Shown: positions 1-8,466 of the stretch, piece by piece
Numbering within the stretch: the stretch's first letter is position 1
Layout of the letters: the number at the start of each line of letters is the position of its first letter
Assembly: GCA_013697735.1 (NCBI GenBank)
Contig: JACCWH010000145.1
Location: 1-50,089 of the forward strand
Length of the DNA stretch: 50,089 nucleotides
Reading direction: 5' to 3'
From: Trueperaceae bacterium
GTDB taxonomy: Bacteria > Deinococcota > Deinococci > Deinococcales > Trueperaceae
Position numbers and translations under genes: made by a program
Notes under the pieces: model-generated
What the model saw: only the letters and a program-made list of their open reading frames with translations
Told to the model about the DNA's origin: nothing
Databases searched by the model: none

Positions 1-58
1 CGCTGTGGCTCTCGCATGCGCTCGGCGCCCCCGCCGTCGGGGCCGCCGCAGTGATCGC

Positions 59-3000
59 CTACCTGGCTGCCGGGGCCGTCCACCCCTCGAGCTCGACGTC
101 CGCGGCGGAGAGCGGCGGCGCGAACAGATACCCCTGACCAGCTTCACAACCGAGCGCGCGCAAGAACTCGAGCTGCTGCCGCGTCTCGATCCCTTCGGCG
201 ACCACGTCGATGCCGAGGTTGCGCGCGAGGTGGACGATGGCGGTGACGATCTCGCGCGACCCCTCGTCGTCCGCGACGCCTTCGATGAAGGAACGATCGA
301 TCTTGAGCGTGTCGATCGGCAAGCGCCGGAGGTACCCGAGCGAGGAGTAGCCGGTGCCGAAATCGTCGATCTGCACCTGGATGCCGCGCGAGCGCAGCTT
401 TCCGAGCGCCTCGACGGCGGCGTCGGCACCTGCCATGAGCGCGCTCTCGGTGATCTCGAGCCTGAGCGCCTCGCTCGGCAGGCCCGCCGCCGCTAGGGCC
501 CCCTCGACGGTGGCGACGAGGTCGTCGAGCGACACGTGCACCGCGGAGACGTTCACGCTCACCGACACGTCCGGCACGACGCGACGCCAGAGGGCGATCT
601 GAGCGCACGCTGCGCGCATCACGAAGCGATCGATGGCGGCGATGAGCCCCGATTCCTCCGCCAGGGGGATGAACTCCCCCGGCGAGATCGCGCCCCTGTG
701 CGGGTGGTACCACCGCACCAGCGCCTCGAAGCCGATGAGGCGCTCGCCGTGCAGCGCGAGTATGGGCTGGTACGCGACACTGAGGTCGCCGCGATCGAGC
801 GCCTCGCGCAGATCGGTCTCGAGCTCGAGGCGGGAGACCGCCCGAGCGTGCATGGCGACGTCGAACACGGCGTGCGGGCGCCCCTCGTACTTCGCGCGGT
901 ACATCGCGATGTCGGCGTCGCGAAGGATCTCGTCGGCGTCGCGGTGGTCCCCGCTCGAGTAGGCGATTCCGATGCTCGCGGTCATGAAGAGCGCTCTCCC
1001 CTCGATGTCGAACGCCGCGCGCAGCGTCGCGTGCACGCGCTCGGCCGCCACGATCGCGTCGTCGTCGTCGAGCAGATCGTCGAGCAGGATGCAGAACTCG
1101 TCCCCGCCGAGCCGCGCCACGGTGTCGACCTTGCGAACCGCGGCCGTGAGCCTGGCGGCGACCGCAGCGAGGAGCGCGTCGCCGGCTCCGTGCCCGAGCG
1201 AGTCGTTCACGGCCTTGAAGCGGTCGAGATCGATGAAGAGGACGGCGAATCGCTTCGTGGGGTCGCGGCTCTCACGCACGAGGACCTGGTCGAGCCGATC
1301 CATCAGCAGCGCCCGATTCGGCAGATCGGTCAGTTCGTCGTACATCGCGTCGCGCCGCAACCGCTCCTCGTACTCCTTGCGCAGCGTGGCGTCGCGCGAC
1401 GAGGTGACGATGCCGACCACGGCGCCGTCGTCGTCGCGCACGACCTGCGAGGTGGTCTCGAGCCACATGGCGCGCCCCCCCTTCGCCAGAGCGCGGTAGG
1501 TGACCGGTTCGGCATGATCGTCACCGAAGCGGAGCGCGCGGAACGACTCCTCGAGCAGCGGGTGGTCGGCCGGCGTCGCGAGGTCGAAGAGGGTGCGACC
1601 GATCAGCTCCTCACTCTCGTAGCCGAGGAGCGACGCGCTCGAGGGGCTGACGTACGTGAAGGGGCCGTCGGGCGAGTGGAGGCAGACGAGATCGCGCATG
1701 TGCTCCGCGAGGAGACGGAAGCGGCGCTCGCTGTCGCGGATGGCGGCGTTGAGACGCGCGTGCTGCACGGCCACCGACACCTGCTCGGCGACCGCGCCGA
1801 GCAGCCGCACGTCGTCTTCGTCGAAGTCGGGACCGACCGCCTCGGCGTTGAGGACGCCCAGCACCTCGCCATCCACGAGCAACGGCACTGCCACCTCGCT
1901 CTGCACTCCGTCGCCCGAGGAGAAGAAATCGGGGTCGCTCGCGGTGTCGAGCACCAGCTCGGCGCGCCCGGTCCGCGCGACCCGGCCCATGATCCCCTGG
2001 TCGAGCCGCATGCGCTTCGGCAGGTCGGCGTACCCCACACCGTGGTGAAGTACGAGCTCGTCACCTTCGACCATGAAGGCGGAGACCATCGTCTTCCCCA
2101 CGAGCCGAGCCGTCCCCTCGACCGCGGCCCTGATCACGTCGTCGACGCCGAGCGCTCGCGCGACGGCGCGGCGGAGCTCGTCGAGCAACGCGAGCTCCTC
2201 GGCGCGCGCGCTCGCCGACTCGTAGAGCTCCTGGTTCGTGCGAGCCTGCTCGCGGCTCTCGTCGAGCAGTTCGACGCGCACCAGCGCCGCGCCGGCTGCC
2301 TGGGCCACGGCCTCGAAGAACGAGACCCGCTCGGGGTCGAAGTCTCGCCCGGGTTCGCAGATCGCGGCCACGAGCGCTCCCGAGGGCTGACCGGCGCGTG
2401 AGCGCAAGGGGACGCCGAGCAGTACCTCGGCAGGGCCGAGTCCGAGGGCGGCGGCCGCAACGGACCCTCCGCCCTCGTCACCACGGGACCACTCGAGTGC
2501 GCCCGCTTCGAGCACGCGCCACGAGAGCGTGTCACCCCGCGCGACGCTCGCACCGACCGTCGCCGCGCCGCTCCCCGACCGCCTGCGCGAATCGACCACG
2601 CGGAGGGCGTCGCCGGACGGTTCGAGCCACAACAGCGTCGCCGTGTCGGCCCGCACGGCGTCGAGGACGGCGTCGAGCACGAGGCGCGCCACGTCGGCCT
2701 CGTGTTCGGCCACCGAGATCTCATCGGTCGTCACCACCAAGCGTCGAAGTCGCTCGACCTGCTCGCGCATACGTTCGCGCTGCGCCTGGTGCTGCAGCTC
2801 GAGCTCGATCCCTTCGGTGAGCGACGAGAGCAGCCCCCGGTCGCGCGGCGAGAAGGCGTTCGGCGTCTTCGAGAAGATGTTGAGCACGCCCCAGGTCGTG
2901 TCGCCGAGGTGCAGCGGCGCCACCTCGACGGATCCGACGATGGCGCGGACGTCGCGGTCGAATTCGACGTCGGCGGTATCGGGGATCGACATCCAGCCGT

Positions 3001-3832
3001 CGCGCCTCAGCCGTTCGATGAGACGCGCGTCGCCCGCACGCTGGAGGTGACCGGCCCCTTCGAGGAGCCGCTCGAGGCGCGGCAACCGCTGCCCGCGAGC
3101 GTCGAGGGCCTCGATCCGCTCTTCGCCGGGACGGAGGTGGAAGATCAGGCACCCGTCGACGGCCAGGTCCTGCGCGAGGCGGCGGGTCAGCGCAGGGAAG
3201 AACTCCGTGATGTCGTCGCTCGCGAGCAAGAGCCGCTCGATGTCGGCGCGCAGCGTCTGGGCCCGCACCGCCTGCTCGGCCCGATCCTGGAGCCGGAGTC
3301 GGCGTACCACCGTGCCGAGGTGGTGGCCGAGCGCCTCCGCGAGCCTGAGCGACTCGTCGCCGAAAGCGTCAGCGTCTTCGAAATTGTCGAGTCTGAAGGT
3401 CGCAGCGATCTGGCCGTCGAGCACGATCGGGAAGGCGAGCGTGGAGCGGATTCGCGCCGTGTCTCCGAGGTCGCGGAGTTGGTCGCTCAGGGGCACCGGC
3501 AGCAACGATTCGTTTCGATCGGCGACGTTCCGGATCAGGAACGCGTGATCGGCGTCACCGAAATCGGCGAGGATGTGCTCCTCGCTGAACACCACGGAGA
3601 CGAGCCGGTCGAGATCGAATCCTCGCGTGGCGGCGAAGCGGTAGTTCCCGTCGTCACCCCGCACGATGAGACTGCCGGCCTGCGCACCCGGGACGAGCTC
3701 GAGCGCGTGCTCGAGGATGGTGTCGTAGAAGGCGGGCGATATGGAGCGTTCGAGGAGGTCGCGCGTCAGGGAGAGGAGCACCCTCGCGAGTCGCGCGTCG
3801 CTCGTGATCGTCGGGTCGTCACGGCTTGACAC
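59..3832 (-). CDS. Multi-GAF/PAS sensor with GGDEF and EAL domains (c-di-GMP turnover)
   Basis: A 1257-residue soluble signalling protein. Four GAF-like blocks occupy roughly residues 25-185, 200-355, 370-530 and 550-695, followed by a PAS domain (about 700-820), a GGDEF domain (about 830-990) and an EAL domain (about 1000-1250). The diguanylate cyclase signature ARLGGDEFC is intact near residue 908, with an inhibitory-site RxxD five residues before it. The phosphodiesterase half keeps GFEALVRW, EITES, DDFGTGYSS and AEGIET, so both activities look possible. No transmembrane segment is seen, so sensing is probably cytoplasmic through the GAF/PAS part. The GTG start is set by a strong AGGAGGT nine bases upstream. 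Which activity dominates and which ligand is sensed cannot be read from sequence. Confidence 0.93.
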   Translation of the reverse strand: MSSRDDPTITSDARLARVLLSLTRDLLERSISPAFYDTILEHALELVPGAQAGSLIVRGDDGNYRFAATRGFDLDRLVSVVFSEEHILADFGDADHAFLIRNVADRNESLLPVPLSDQLRDLGDTARIRSTLAFPIVLDGQIAATFRLDNFEDADAFGDESLRLAEALGHHLGTVVRRLRLQDRAEQAVRAQTLRADIERLLLASDDITEFFPALTRRLAQDLAVDGCLIFHLRPGEERIEALDARGQRLPRLERLLEGAGHLQRAGDARLIERLRRDGWMSIPDTADVEFDRDVRAIVGSVEVAPLHLGDTTWGVLNIFSKTPNAFSPRDRGLLSSLTEGIELELQHQAQRERMREQVERLRRLVVTTDEISVAEHEADVARLVLDAVLDAVRADTATLLWLEPSGDALRVVDSRRRSGSGAATVGASVARGDTLSWRVLEAGALEWSRGDEGGGSVAAAALGLGPAEVLLGVPLRSRAGQPSGALVAAICEPGRDFDPERVSFFEAVAQAAGAALVRVELLDESREQARTNQELYESASARAEELALLDELRRAVARALGVDDVIRAAVEGTARLVGKTMVSAFMVEGDELVLHHGVGYADLPKRMRLDQGIMGRVARTGRAELVLDTASDPDFFSSGDGVQSEVAVPLLVDGEVLGVLNAEAVGPDFDEDDVRLLGAVAEQVSVAVQHARLNAAIRDSERRFRLLAEHMRDLVCLHSPDGPFTYVSPSSASLLGYESEELIGRTLFDLATPADHPLLEESFRALRFGDDHAEPVTYRALAKGGRAMWLETTSQVVRDDDGAVVGIVTSSRDATLRKEYEERLRRDAMYDELTDLPNRALLMDRLDQVLVRESRDPTKRFAVLFIDLDRFKAVNDSLGHGAGDALLAAVAARLTAAVRKVDTVARLGGDEFCILLDDLLDDDDAIVAAERVHATLRAAFDIEGRALFMTASIGIAYSSGDHRDADEILRDADIAMYRAKYEGRPHAVFDVAMHARAVSRLELETDLREALDRGDLSVAYQPILALHGERLIGFEALVRWYHPHRGAISPGEFIPLAEESGLIAAIDRFVMRAACAQIALWRRVVPDVSVSVNVSAVHVSLDDLVATVEGALAAAGLPSEALRLEITESALMAGADAAVEALGKLRSRGIQVQIDDFGTGYSSLGYLRRLPIDTLKIDRSFIEGVADDEGSREIVTAIVHLARNLGIDVVAEGIETRQQLEFLRALGCEAGQGYLFAPPLSAADVELEGWTAPAAR

Positions 3833-3855
3833 GCCCGGGGGACCTCCTCTACCGT
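3826..3855 (+). promoter_or_regulatory. Sigma70-type promoter for the RIO kinase gene
   Basis: A perfect -35 box TTGACA (3826-3831) is followed by an 18-base spacer and TACCGT (3850-3855), giving a predicted start of transcription near 3862. It overlaps the start region of the divergent GGDEF/EAL gene. It is the only classical TTGACA box noticed in the window; the others rely on the -10 alone. Confidence 0.55.
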
Positions 3856-3934
3856 GATCCGCAGTCTACGGGAAGAGAGGTGGTCCCATGGTAGACGCCC
3901 ATGCGCGTTCACCCCGCCATCCGCAGGAGACACC

Positions 3935-4765
3935 CTGAAACGCATCAAACGGCACGTCGCACACGACGATCAGGAAGAGTCGTTCGGCCAGCGCAAGGAT
4001 CGCCGCAGACCGCGTGGACGAGTCCGCGCGGCGAACCTCACCGACGCTGCCGGCGGCGTCGCCGAGGTCGCCTGGCTCATCGAGCGCGGCTTCTTCACCT
4101 CGGTCGAGGGTGAGCTCAAGAGCGGCAAGGAGGCGACGGTCTATCTCGGTCATGGCCCCACCGGCCTCGTCGCCGTGAAGGTGTATCGGGAGGTGCGTTC
4201 GTTCAAGAACGACGCGCGCTACCGCGAGGGGCGCTTCGTGGGCGATGCCCGGACCGCCAAGGCGATCGCCAAGCGCACGGGCTTCGGCAAGAAGGCGCAG
4301 GCCGCCCTCTGGGCCGCGCACGAGTACCACATGCTCTGGCGCTTTCGCGCCGCCGGGATCCCGGTCCCGGAGCCGCTGGTCGGTCCGGAGCGCTCGGAGA
4401 TCCTCAAGTCGGGTGAGGTGGTGCTCATGCGCTACATCGGCGACGAACGGGGCGCCGCTCCGCGACTCGCGGACGTGGCCCTCTCCGAAACTGAGGCGCG
4501 CTCCGCCTTCCAGCAGAGCGTCCACTGGCTCGGCGAGATCTGGCGCGCAGGCTTCGTGCACGCCGATTACTCGACCTACAACCTCCTCTGGTGGGACGGC
4601 GGCGTGGTGGTGATCGATCTCCCCCAGGCCGTCGACGCACGCCACAAGGAGGCGCGCGAGCTGCTCGCTCGCGACGCCGATTCGCTCTGCACCTCGTTCC
4701 GAACCCTAGGGCTCGACGAGGACCCAGCGCGCGTGGTCGCGCAAGCGCTCGGGCCGAAGGGCTGA
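3935..4765 (+). CDS. RIO-type atypical serine/threonine protein kinase
   Basis: RIO1-family kinase-like protein of 276 residues from the start chosen here. Visible motifs are the nucleotide-loop SGKEATVYLG (about 63-72), the lysine in VAVKVYR (about 82), the catalytic loop HADYSTYN (near 208) and the metal-binding IDLPQ (near 229). These are the RIO equivalents of kinase motifs; the bacterial substrates are generally unknown. The start is uncertain. An in-frame GTG at 3854 has no ribosome site and lies inside the predicted -10 box, whereas CTG at 3935 follows AGGAG by five bases, so the rare CTG is preferred. If the promoter is wrong, the protein could be 303 residues from the GTG. Confidence 0.85.
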   Translation: MKRIKRHVAHDDQEESFGQRKDRRRPRGRVRAANLTDAAGGVAEVAWLIERGFFTSVEGELKSGKEATVYLGHGPTGLVAVKVYREVRSFKNDARYREGRFVGDARTAKAIAKRTGFGKKAQAALWAAHEYHMLWRFRAAGIPVPEPLVGPERSEILKSGEVVLMRYIGDERGAAPRLADVALSETEARSAFQQSVHWLGEIWRAGFVHADYSTYNLLWWDGGVVVIDLPQAVDARHKEARELLARDADSLCTSFRTLGLDEDPARVVAQALGPKG

Positions 4766-4792
4766 GCGTTCGGCCCCACCGCGCTCCGCCGT

Positions 4793-5359
4793 CTACTCGT
4801 GCGGCGCGGCTCGCGGCGCGGCTCTCGGCGGGGTCGGCAGCGAGAGGGTCCGCCACGCCGCCCCGCGCAGGTGCTTCGCGAGCAGGACGATCTGGCCGAC
4901 GTGCTGGCCGTAGTGGTCGATCTGCCGCGCGATCGCCCGCGCGACCGTGTGCGGTTCGCCGCGAATGGTCACGATGCGGGCGAGGTCGGCGGGCGCGAGT
5001 GCGTCGACGGCCGCGAGCGTGACGCGCCAAGCGTCGTCCCAGGCTCGCCGAAGGTCCTCCGGTGCGTCGTCTCGGAGCGCGAACTCGCCATTGCGATCGC
5101 GATCCTCCTTCTCACCGTCGGAGGTGAGGAAGTCCGTCCAGCGCGAGCGCATGTTGCCGGCGACGTGTCGGACGATCACCGCGATCGAGTTGGCGTCCGG
5201 GTCGATGAGGACGTGCCAGTCGTGTCGCTCGAGTTGCGCGAGCGCTCCGTCGGCGAGCACCTGCTGACGACGGAGGACCCAGCGCATCTCGTCGAGAGCG
5301 ATGGCGGCGGGGTCCGAAGCGGTGTGGTCCGTAGCGGTGTGATCGGGCTGAGCGTCCAT
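4793..5359 (-). CDS. DinB-like DUF1572 family protein
   Basis: A 188-residue four-helix-bundle protein resembling the DUF1572 branch of the DinB/YfiT superfamily. It carries the typical block NSIAVIVRHVAGNMRSRW (residues 58-75) and likely metal-ligand histidines H65, H149 and H153 (the last two in DHYGQHVGQ). Members bind a divalent metal and some act as thiol transferases, but no specific reaction can be assigned here. The ends are low complexity (HTA/DHTA at the N terminus, PRAAPRAAP at the C terminus). The ATG is preceded by TAGATT five bases away and by no Shine-Dalgarno, so it looks leaderless and divergent from ribokinase. Confidence 0.82.
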   Translation of the reverse strand: MDAQPDHTATDHTASDPAAIALDEMRWVLRRQQVLADGALAQLERHDWHVLIDPDANSIAVIVRHVAGNMRSRWTDFLTSDGEKEDRDRNGEFALRDDAPEDLRRAWDDAWRVTLAAVDALAPADLARIVTIRGEPHTVARAIARQIDHYGQHVGQIVLLAKHLRGAAWRTLSLPTPPRAAPRAAPHE

Positions 5360-5364
5360 GGCCG

Positions 5365-5370
5365 AATCTA
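5365..5370 (-). promoter_or_regulatory. Leaderless -10 box for the DUF1572 gene
   Basis: TAGATT on the minus strand ends five bases before the ATG at 5359. The spacing places the transcription start at or next to the start codon, and no ribosome-binding site is present. No -35 box is evident. Confidence 0.45.
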
Positions 5371-5385
5371 CGCCACACGCCGGGC

Positions 5386-5391
5386 TAGACT
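5386..5391 (+). promoter_or_regulatory. Leaderless -10 box for ribokinase
   Basis: TAGACT ends six bases before the ATG at 5398. There is no Shine-Dalgarno and no clear -35. Together with the opposing TAGATT it forms a back-to-back promoter pair within 38 bp. Confidence 0.5.
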
Positions 5392-5397
5392 GCCGTG

Positions 5398-6360
5398 ATG
5401 AAAAGGGTCGTCCTCGTGGTCGGCAGCCTCAACGTCGATCTCGTGGTCCGCGTGGCGTCGCATCCGCGCCCTGGTGAGACCGTCGCCGGCGGCGATCTGG
5501 CGCGCTTCCCGGGCGGAAAGGGGGCGAACCAGGCCGCAGCCGCGGCACTCGCGTCGGGAACCGACGTGGTGGTACGGATGCTCGGTCGCCACGGCCCCGA
5601 CGCCGACGGCGCCCTCGTGCGCGCCGCCCTCCACGAACGCGGCGTCGATCTCGAGTCGGTGCACACCACGCTCGACGCACCGACCGGCGTGGCGCTCATC
5701 ACCGTCGACGACGAGGGACAGAACGCCATCGTCGTCTCCGGCGGTGCCAACCACGCACTGAGCGCCGCCGACGTCGACGCGGCGCTGCGCGGGGGCGGGG
5801 GCGGGGGCGTCCCGAGCCTCGTGCTCACGCAACTCGAGACGCCCCTGGTCGTAGTGGCCCACCTCGCGGCGCGCTGCGCGCTCGAGCACGTGCCGTTCGT
5901 ACTCAACGCCGCACCACCGCTCCCGCTCCCCGACGGACTCTGGTCGAGCATCGACACGTTGATCGTGAACGAGCACGAGGCGGCCGTACTCGGAGCGTCG
6001 GCCGCGTCTTCGGTTGCGCCGGGCGCGGACCGACGGGCGCGTCGCGTCGCCGCACTCGACGCCGCCGACACCCTCGCCGCACGGGGCGTGGGCACCGTGA
6101 TCATCACGCTCGGCGAGGCCGGCGTGGTGTGGGCGGGAGCGTCTCGTGGGGAGCGGGAGGCGTTCCAGGTCGACGTTCGAGACACGACTGGCGCCGGCGA
6201 CGCCTTCTGCGGTGCGTTCGTAGCCGCGCGCGCGACGGGCGCCGACGTCGAGACGGCGATCGCCTTCGCCGCCGCGGCCGGCGCGCTCGCGGTCGGACGC
6301 GAGGGAGCGATCCCCAGCCTCCCGAGTCGCGCGGAGATCGAAGCGCTCCTCAGTCCCTGA
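5398..6360 (+). CDS. rbsK: Ribokinase (PfkB family)
   Basis: A 320-residue PfkB-family sugar kinase, most like ribokinase, which phosphorylates D-ribose at O5 using ATP. The N terminus VGSLNVDLVVRV is typical, PfkB signature 1 (GGKGANQA) is at residues 39-46, and signature 2 with the catalytic base (DTTGAGDAFCG) is at 262-272. A glycine-rich run at about 131-137 is a local insertion. ATG at 5398 is preferred over the GTG immediately before it because a TAGACT box lies six bases upstream of the ATG, suggesting a leaderless message. The gene is not next to a ribose transporter; the RbsABC-like system lies 25 kb away. A closely related PfkB sugar or nucleoside kinase remains possible. Confidence 0.88.
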   Translation: MKRVVLVVGSLNVDLVVRVASHPRPGETVAGGDLARFPGGKGANQAAAAALASGTDVVVRMLGRHGPDADGALVRAALHERGVDLESVHTTLDAPTGVALITVDDEGQNAIVVSGGANHALSAADVDAALRGGGGGGVPSLVLTQLETPLVVVAHLAARCALEHVPFVLNAAPPLPLPDGLWSSIDTLIVNEHEAAVLGASAASSVAPGADRRARRVAALDAADTLAARGVGTVIITLGEAGVVWAGASRGEREAFQVDVRDTTGAGDAFCGAFVAARATGADVETAIAFAAAAGALAVGREGAIPSLPSRAEIEALLSP

Positions 6361-6365
6361 GCCGC

Positions 6366-7619
6366 TCAGGCAACCAGCCGCGCCTCGTGTCGGCGCGTGT
6401 TCGCCCAAGCGAGCGCGACGATCGCCAGGAGTACGGCCAGCACGATGGCGAGCACGCTGGGAATCGCCTCCGGCCCGGCAGCGGCGGCGGCGATACCGAT
6501 TGCGGGAGCGCCCACCACGGGCCCGAGATTCCCCGCGGCGATCACGAACGGCCCGACGCGCTCGGCACGAGTTCCGAAGCGACGCTGCACCCAGGCGACG
6601 CCCGTGGGGAACACGGGCCCGAGCGCGAGGCCGGCCACGCCGTAGCCCACGAGCGCGAGCCCCGGGAGGTGCGCGATCCCGACACCGACGAGTCCCCCGA
6701 GCACGCATGCGACCACGATGTCGCGCGGCTTCGCACGGCCGCCCAGGGCGGCGGCGCCGAACCGCCCGAGCGTCATGGCGACCCAGAAGACCGACGCCGC
6801 GAGCGCTGCCCGCGCAGCACCCACCTGCTCGGCGAGGTGCGTGGGTGCCCACGCGGTGGTGCCCACCTCCACGGCGACGTAGACGAAGAAGAGTGCGCAG
6901 AAGAGCACCACCACGCCCACCTCCAACGCGGCACGCGCCGAGCTCGTCGACGCGCCGAGCACCGGCGGTAGCCACGGTGTTCGCACCACCTGCACGGCGA
7001 CCGCTACGGCGAGGAGCGCCGAACCGCCGAAGACGACGGCCGTCACCGCCCCGCCGCGCGCATCGCCGCCCACATCCATCAGCGTGGTGGCGAGGGCGAC
7101 GAGCGCGGGCGAGAGTACGGCGCCGACACCGAACGTCCCGTTGATCAGGTTGACGGCCGCCGCCCCACGCGCGGCGAAGACACGCGCGAACAGGAAGTTG
7201 TAGAGCACCACGGCGAGCCCGTAGCCGAGACCGACGAGGAGCGATCCGGCGAGGGCACCGCCCCACGTGGGCGCGAACGCGATCCCCACGCTCCCCACTC
7301 CGACGAGCACGGAGGACGCCAGCAGGGCGGGCCGATAGCCGAAGCGAGCGAGCACCGCGCCCGCGAGTAGCGTGCTCACGAACGCCCCGCCGAAGTGCGC
7401 CGACACACTCGTCCCGACCTCCGCCACGCCGATCGCGTAGCGCGCCTGCAGGGCGCCGAACGACGGGCCATACAGCGCCTGCACGCCGCCGATGTGGAGG
7501 AACGTGAGGAGCCCGAGGAGCATGAGCGCGCGCTCGGCACCACCCGAGGGGGCGCCGTCCGCGGCGGGTGTCGGGTCGGGTCGCGGATCGGGGGGGAGGG
7601 CGCGAGTCACGGCGGGCAT
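6366..7619 (-). CDS. Major facilitator superfamily transporter
   Basis: About 417 residues with around twelve hydrophobic segments after a proline-rich N terminus; helix 1 begins near LMLLGLLTFLHIGGV. The inter-helix motif after helix 2 is seen as ARFGYRPALL. No substrate can be inferred. It lies directly behind, and on the same strand as, an ArsR-like regulator, a common arrangement for regulated exporters. The start is unsure: ATG at 7619 lies within a TACGAT box, and the in-frame GTG at 7610 sits seven bases after that box, fitting the leaderless pattern seen elsewhere here. It is convergent with ribokinase, with only five bases between the stop codons. Confidence 0.85.
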   Translation of the reverse strand: MPAVTRALPPDPRPDPTPAADGAPSGGAERALMLLGLLTFLHIGGVQALYGPSFGALQARYAIGVAEVGTSVSAHFGGAFVSTLLAGAVLARFGYRPALLASSVLVGVGSVGIAFAPTWGGALAGSLLVGLGYGLAVVLYNFLFARVFAARGAAAVNLINGTFGVGAVLSPALVALATTLMDVGGDARGGAVTAVVFGGSALLAVAVAVQVVRTPWLPPVLGASTSSARAALEVGVVVLFCALFFVYVAVEVGTTAWAPTHLAEQVGAARAALAASVFWVAMTLGRFGAAALGGRAKPRDIVVACVLGGLVGVGIAHLPGLALVGYGVAGLALGPVFPTGVAWVQRRFGTRAERVGPFVIAAGNLGPVVGAPAIGIAAAAAGPEAIPSVLAIVLAVLLAIVALAWANTRRHEARLVA

Positions 7620-7644
7620 CGTACCGGGGGAGGTGCGCCCACCG

Positions 7645-8325
7645 TCAGAGCGTGGCGCCGAACGTCTCGGCCAGCCCACGGCGGCCCACCGCCGTCACCC
7701 GAACCTCACCACCGGCGGCCGCGCCGGCGAGCCAACCACGTCGATGCAGCTCCTTCGCCACGTCCGCGCCGATCGCCCCAGCGACGTGGTGACGCCCTTC
7801 GGTCGAGTCCAGGCACGCCAACGCCAGTCCCCGCCGACGCGCCGGCATCGCCAACATGTTGAGCCCGAACTCCCGAAGACGCCGCCGCCCGAGCAGGGTC
7901 ACCTCGAACTCCCTCCCGGCGAACACACACCAGCCGCTCGCCACCATGGCGTCCGCCAGGGCGACGGCGACGGGCCCGCCGAGATGGTCGTAGCACCACC
8001 ACGCGGCATCTGGGGGAGCGAGGGTAACGGACGGCCACGTGGGGCCGACCTCGGGCGCGAGGGCGACGAGCGCAGCGAGCACCCGCGCGACGTCGGGATT
8101 GCTGAGGCAGTAGGAGCGGTGGCGGCCGTGCCGGCGCGGCGTCACGAGCCCGGCGACGGTGAGCGCTCGCAGGTGTCCGCTCGCCGCTTGCGGCGAGACG
8201 TTCGCGCGTCGGGCGAGCGCCCGTGCTGGCAGTCCGCCGACGGCCTCCGTGAGGGCCTCGAGCATGCGCGCTCGAGCCGGTCGAGCGAGGATCCGAGCCA
8301 TAGTTGCGAGACGCTGAGCATCCAT
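7645..8325 (-). CDS. ArsR-like winged-helix transcriptional regulator
   Basis: A 226-residue DNA-binding protein. The winged helix-turn-helix covers about residues 15-70 (recognition region NVSPQAASGHLRALTVAGL). A longer C-terminal half carries CYDHLGG at 111-117, a motif typical of an extended ArsR subgroup (CxDHLxG). A distal HHVAGAIG segment follows. The conserved cysteine/histidine group suggests ligand or redox sensing, but the effector is unknown. It probably controls the downstream MFS transporter, whose gene begins 25 bases after this stop. The ATG is preceded five bases upstream by TAGTGT and by no ribosome site, so it too may be leaderless. Confidence 0.87.
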   Translation of the reverse strand: MDAQRLATMARILARPARARMLEALTEAVGGLPARALARRANVSPQAASGHLRALTVAGLVTPRRHGRHRSYCLSNPDVARVLAALVALAPEVGPTWPSVTLAPPDAAWWCYDHLGGPVAVALADAMVASGWCVFAGREFEVTLLGRRRLREFGLNMLAMPARRRGLALACLDSTEGRHHVAGAIGADVAKELHRRGWLAGAAAGGEVRVTAVGRRGLAETFGATL

Positions 8326-8330
8326 GCTTC

Positions 8331-8336
8331 ACACTA
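8331..8336 (-). promoter_or_regulatory. Leaderless -10 box for the ArsR-like regulator
   Basis: TAGTGT on the minus strand ends five bases before the ATG at 8325. No Shine-Dalgarno and no convincing -35 are visible. Confidence 0.4.
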
Positions 8337-8418
8337 CGTATGAACCGTGAACGCTCAGTGCTCCGCGAGGCCATACCCGAACCCCTCCGGGAGCGCTGCC
8401 GAGAGGGAGGTGCGCCGG

Positions 8419-8424
8419 TATGAT
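8419..8424 (+). promoter_or_regulatory. Probable -10 box of the alaS-ruvX-mltG operon
   Basis: TATGAT lies about 43 bases before the alaS ATG, which would give a short leader carrying the GGAGG ribosome site at 8455-8459. No -35 box is recognisable. Confidence 0.4.
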
Positions 8425-8466
8425 GGCCGGACGGCGCGGGCCCGCCCGCCGCCCGGAGGCTCCACC

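Noticed and set aside
536-2401. Plus-strand frame of 621 codons opposite the GGDEF/EAL gene
   Set aside because: Shadow of the opposite gene; the minus-strand reading has intact catalytic motifs.
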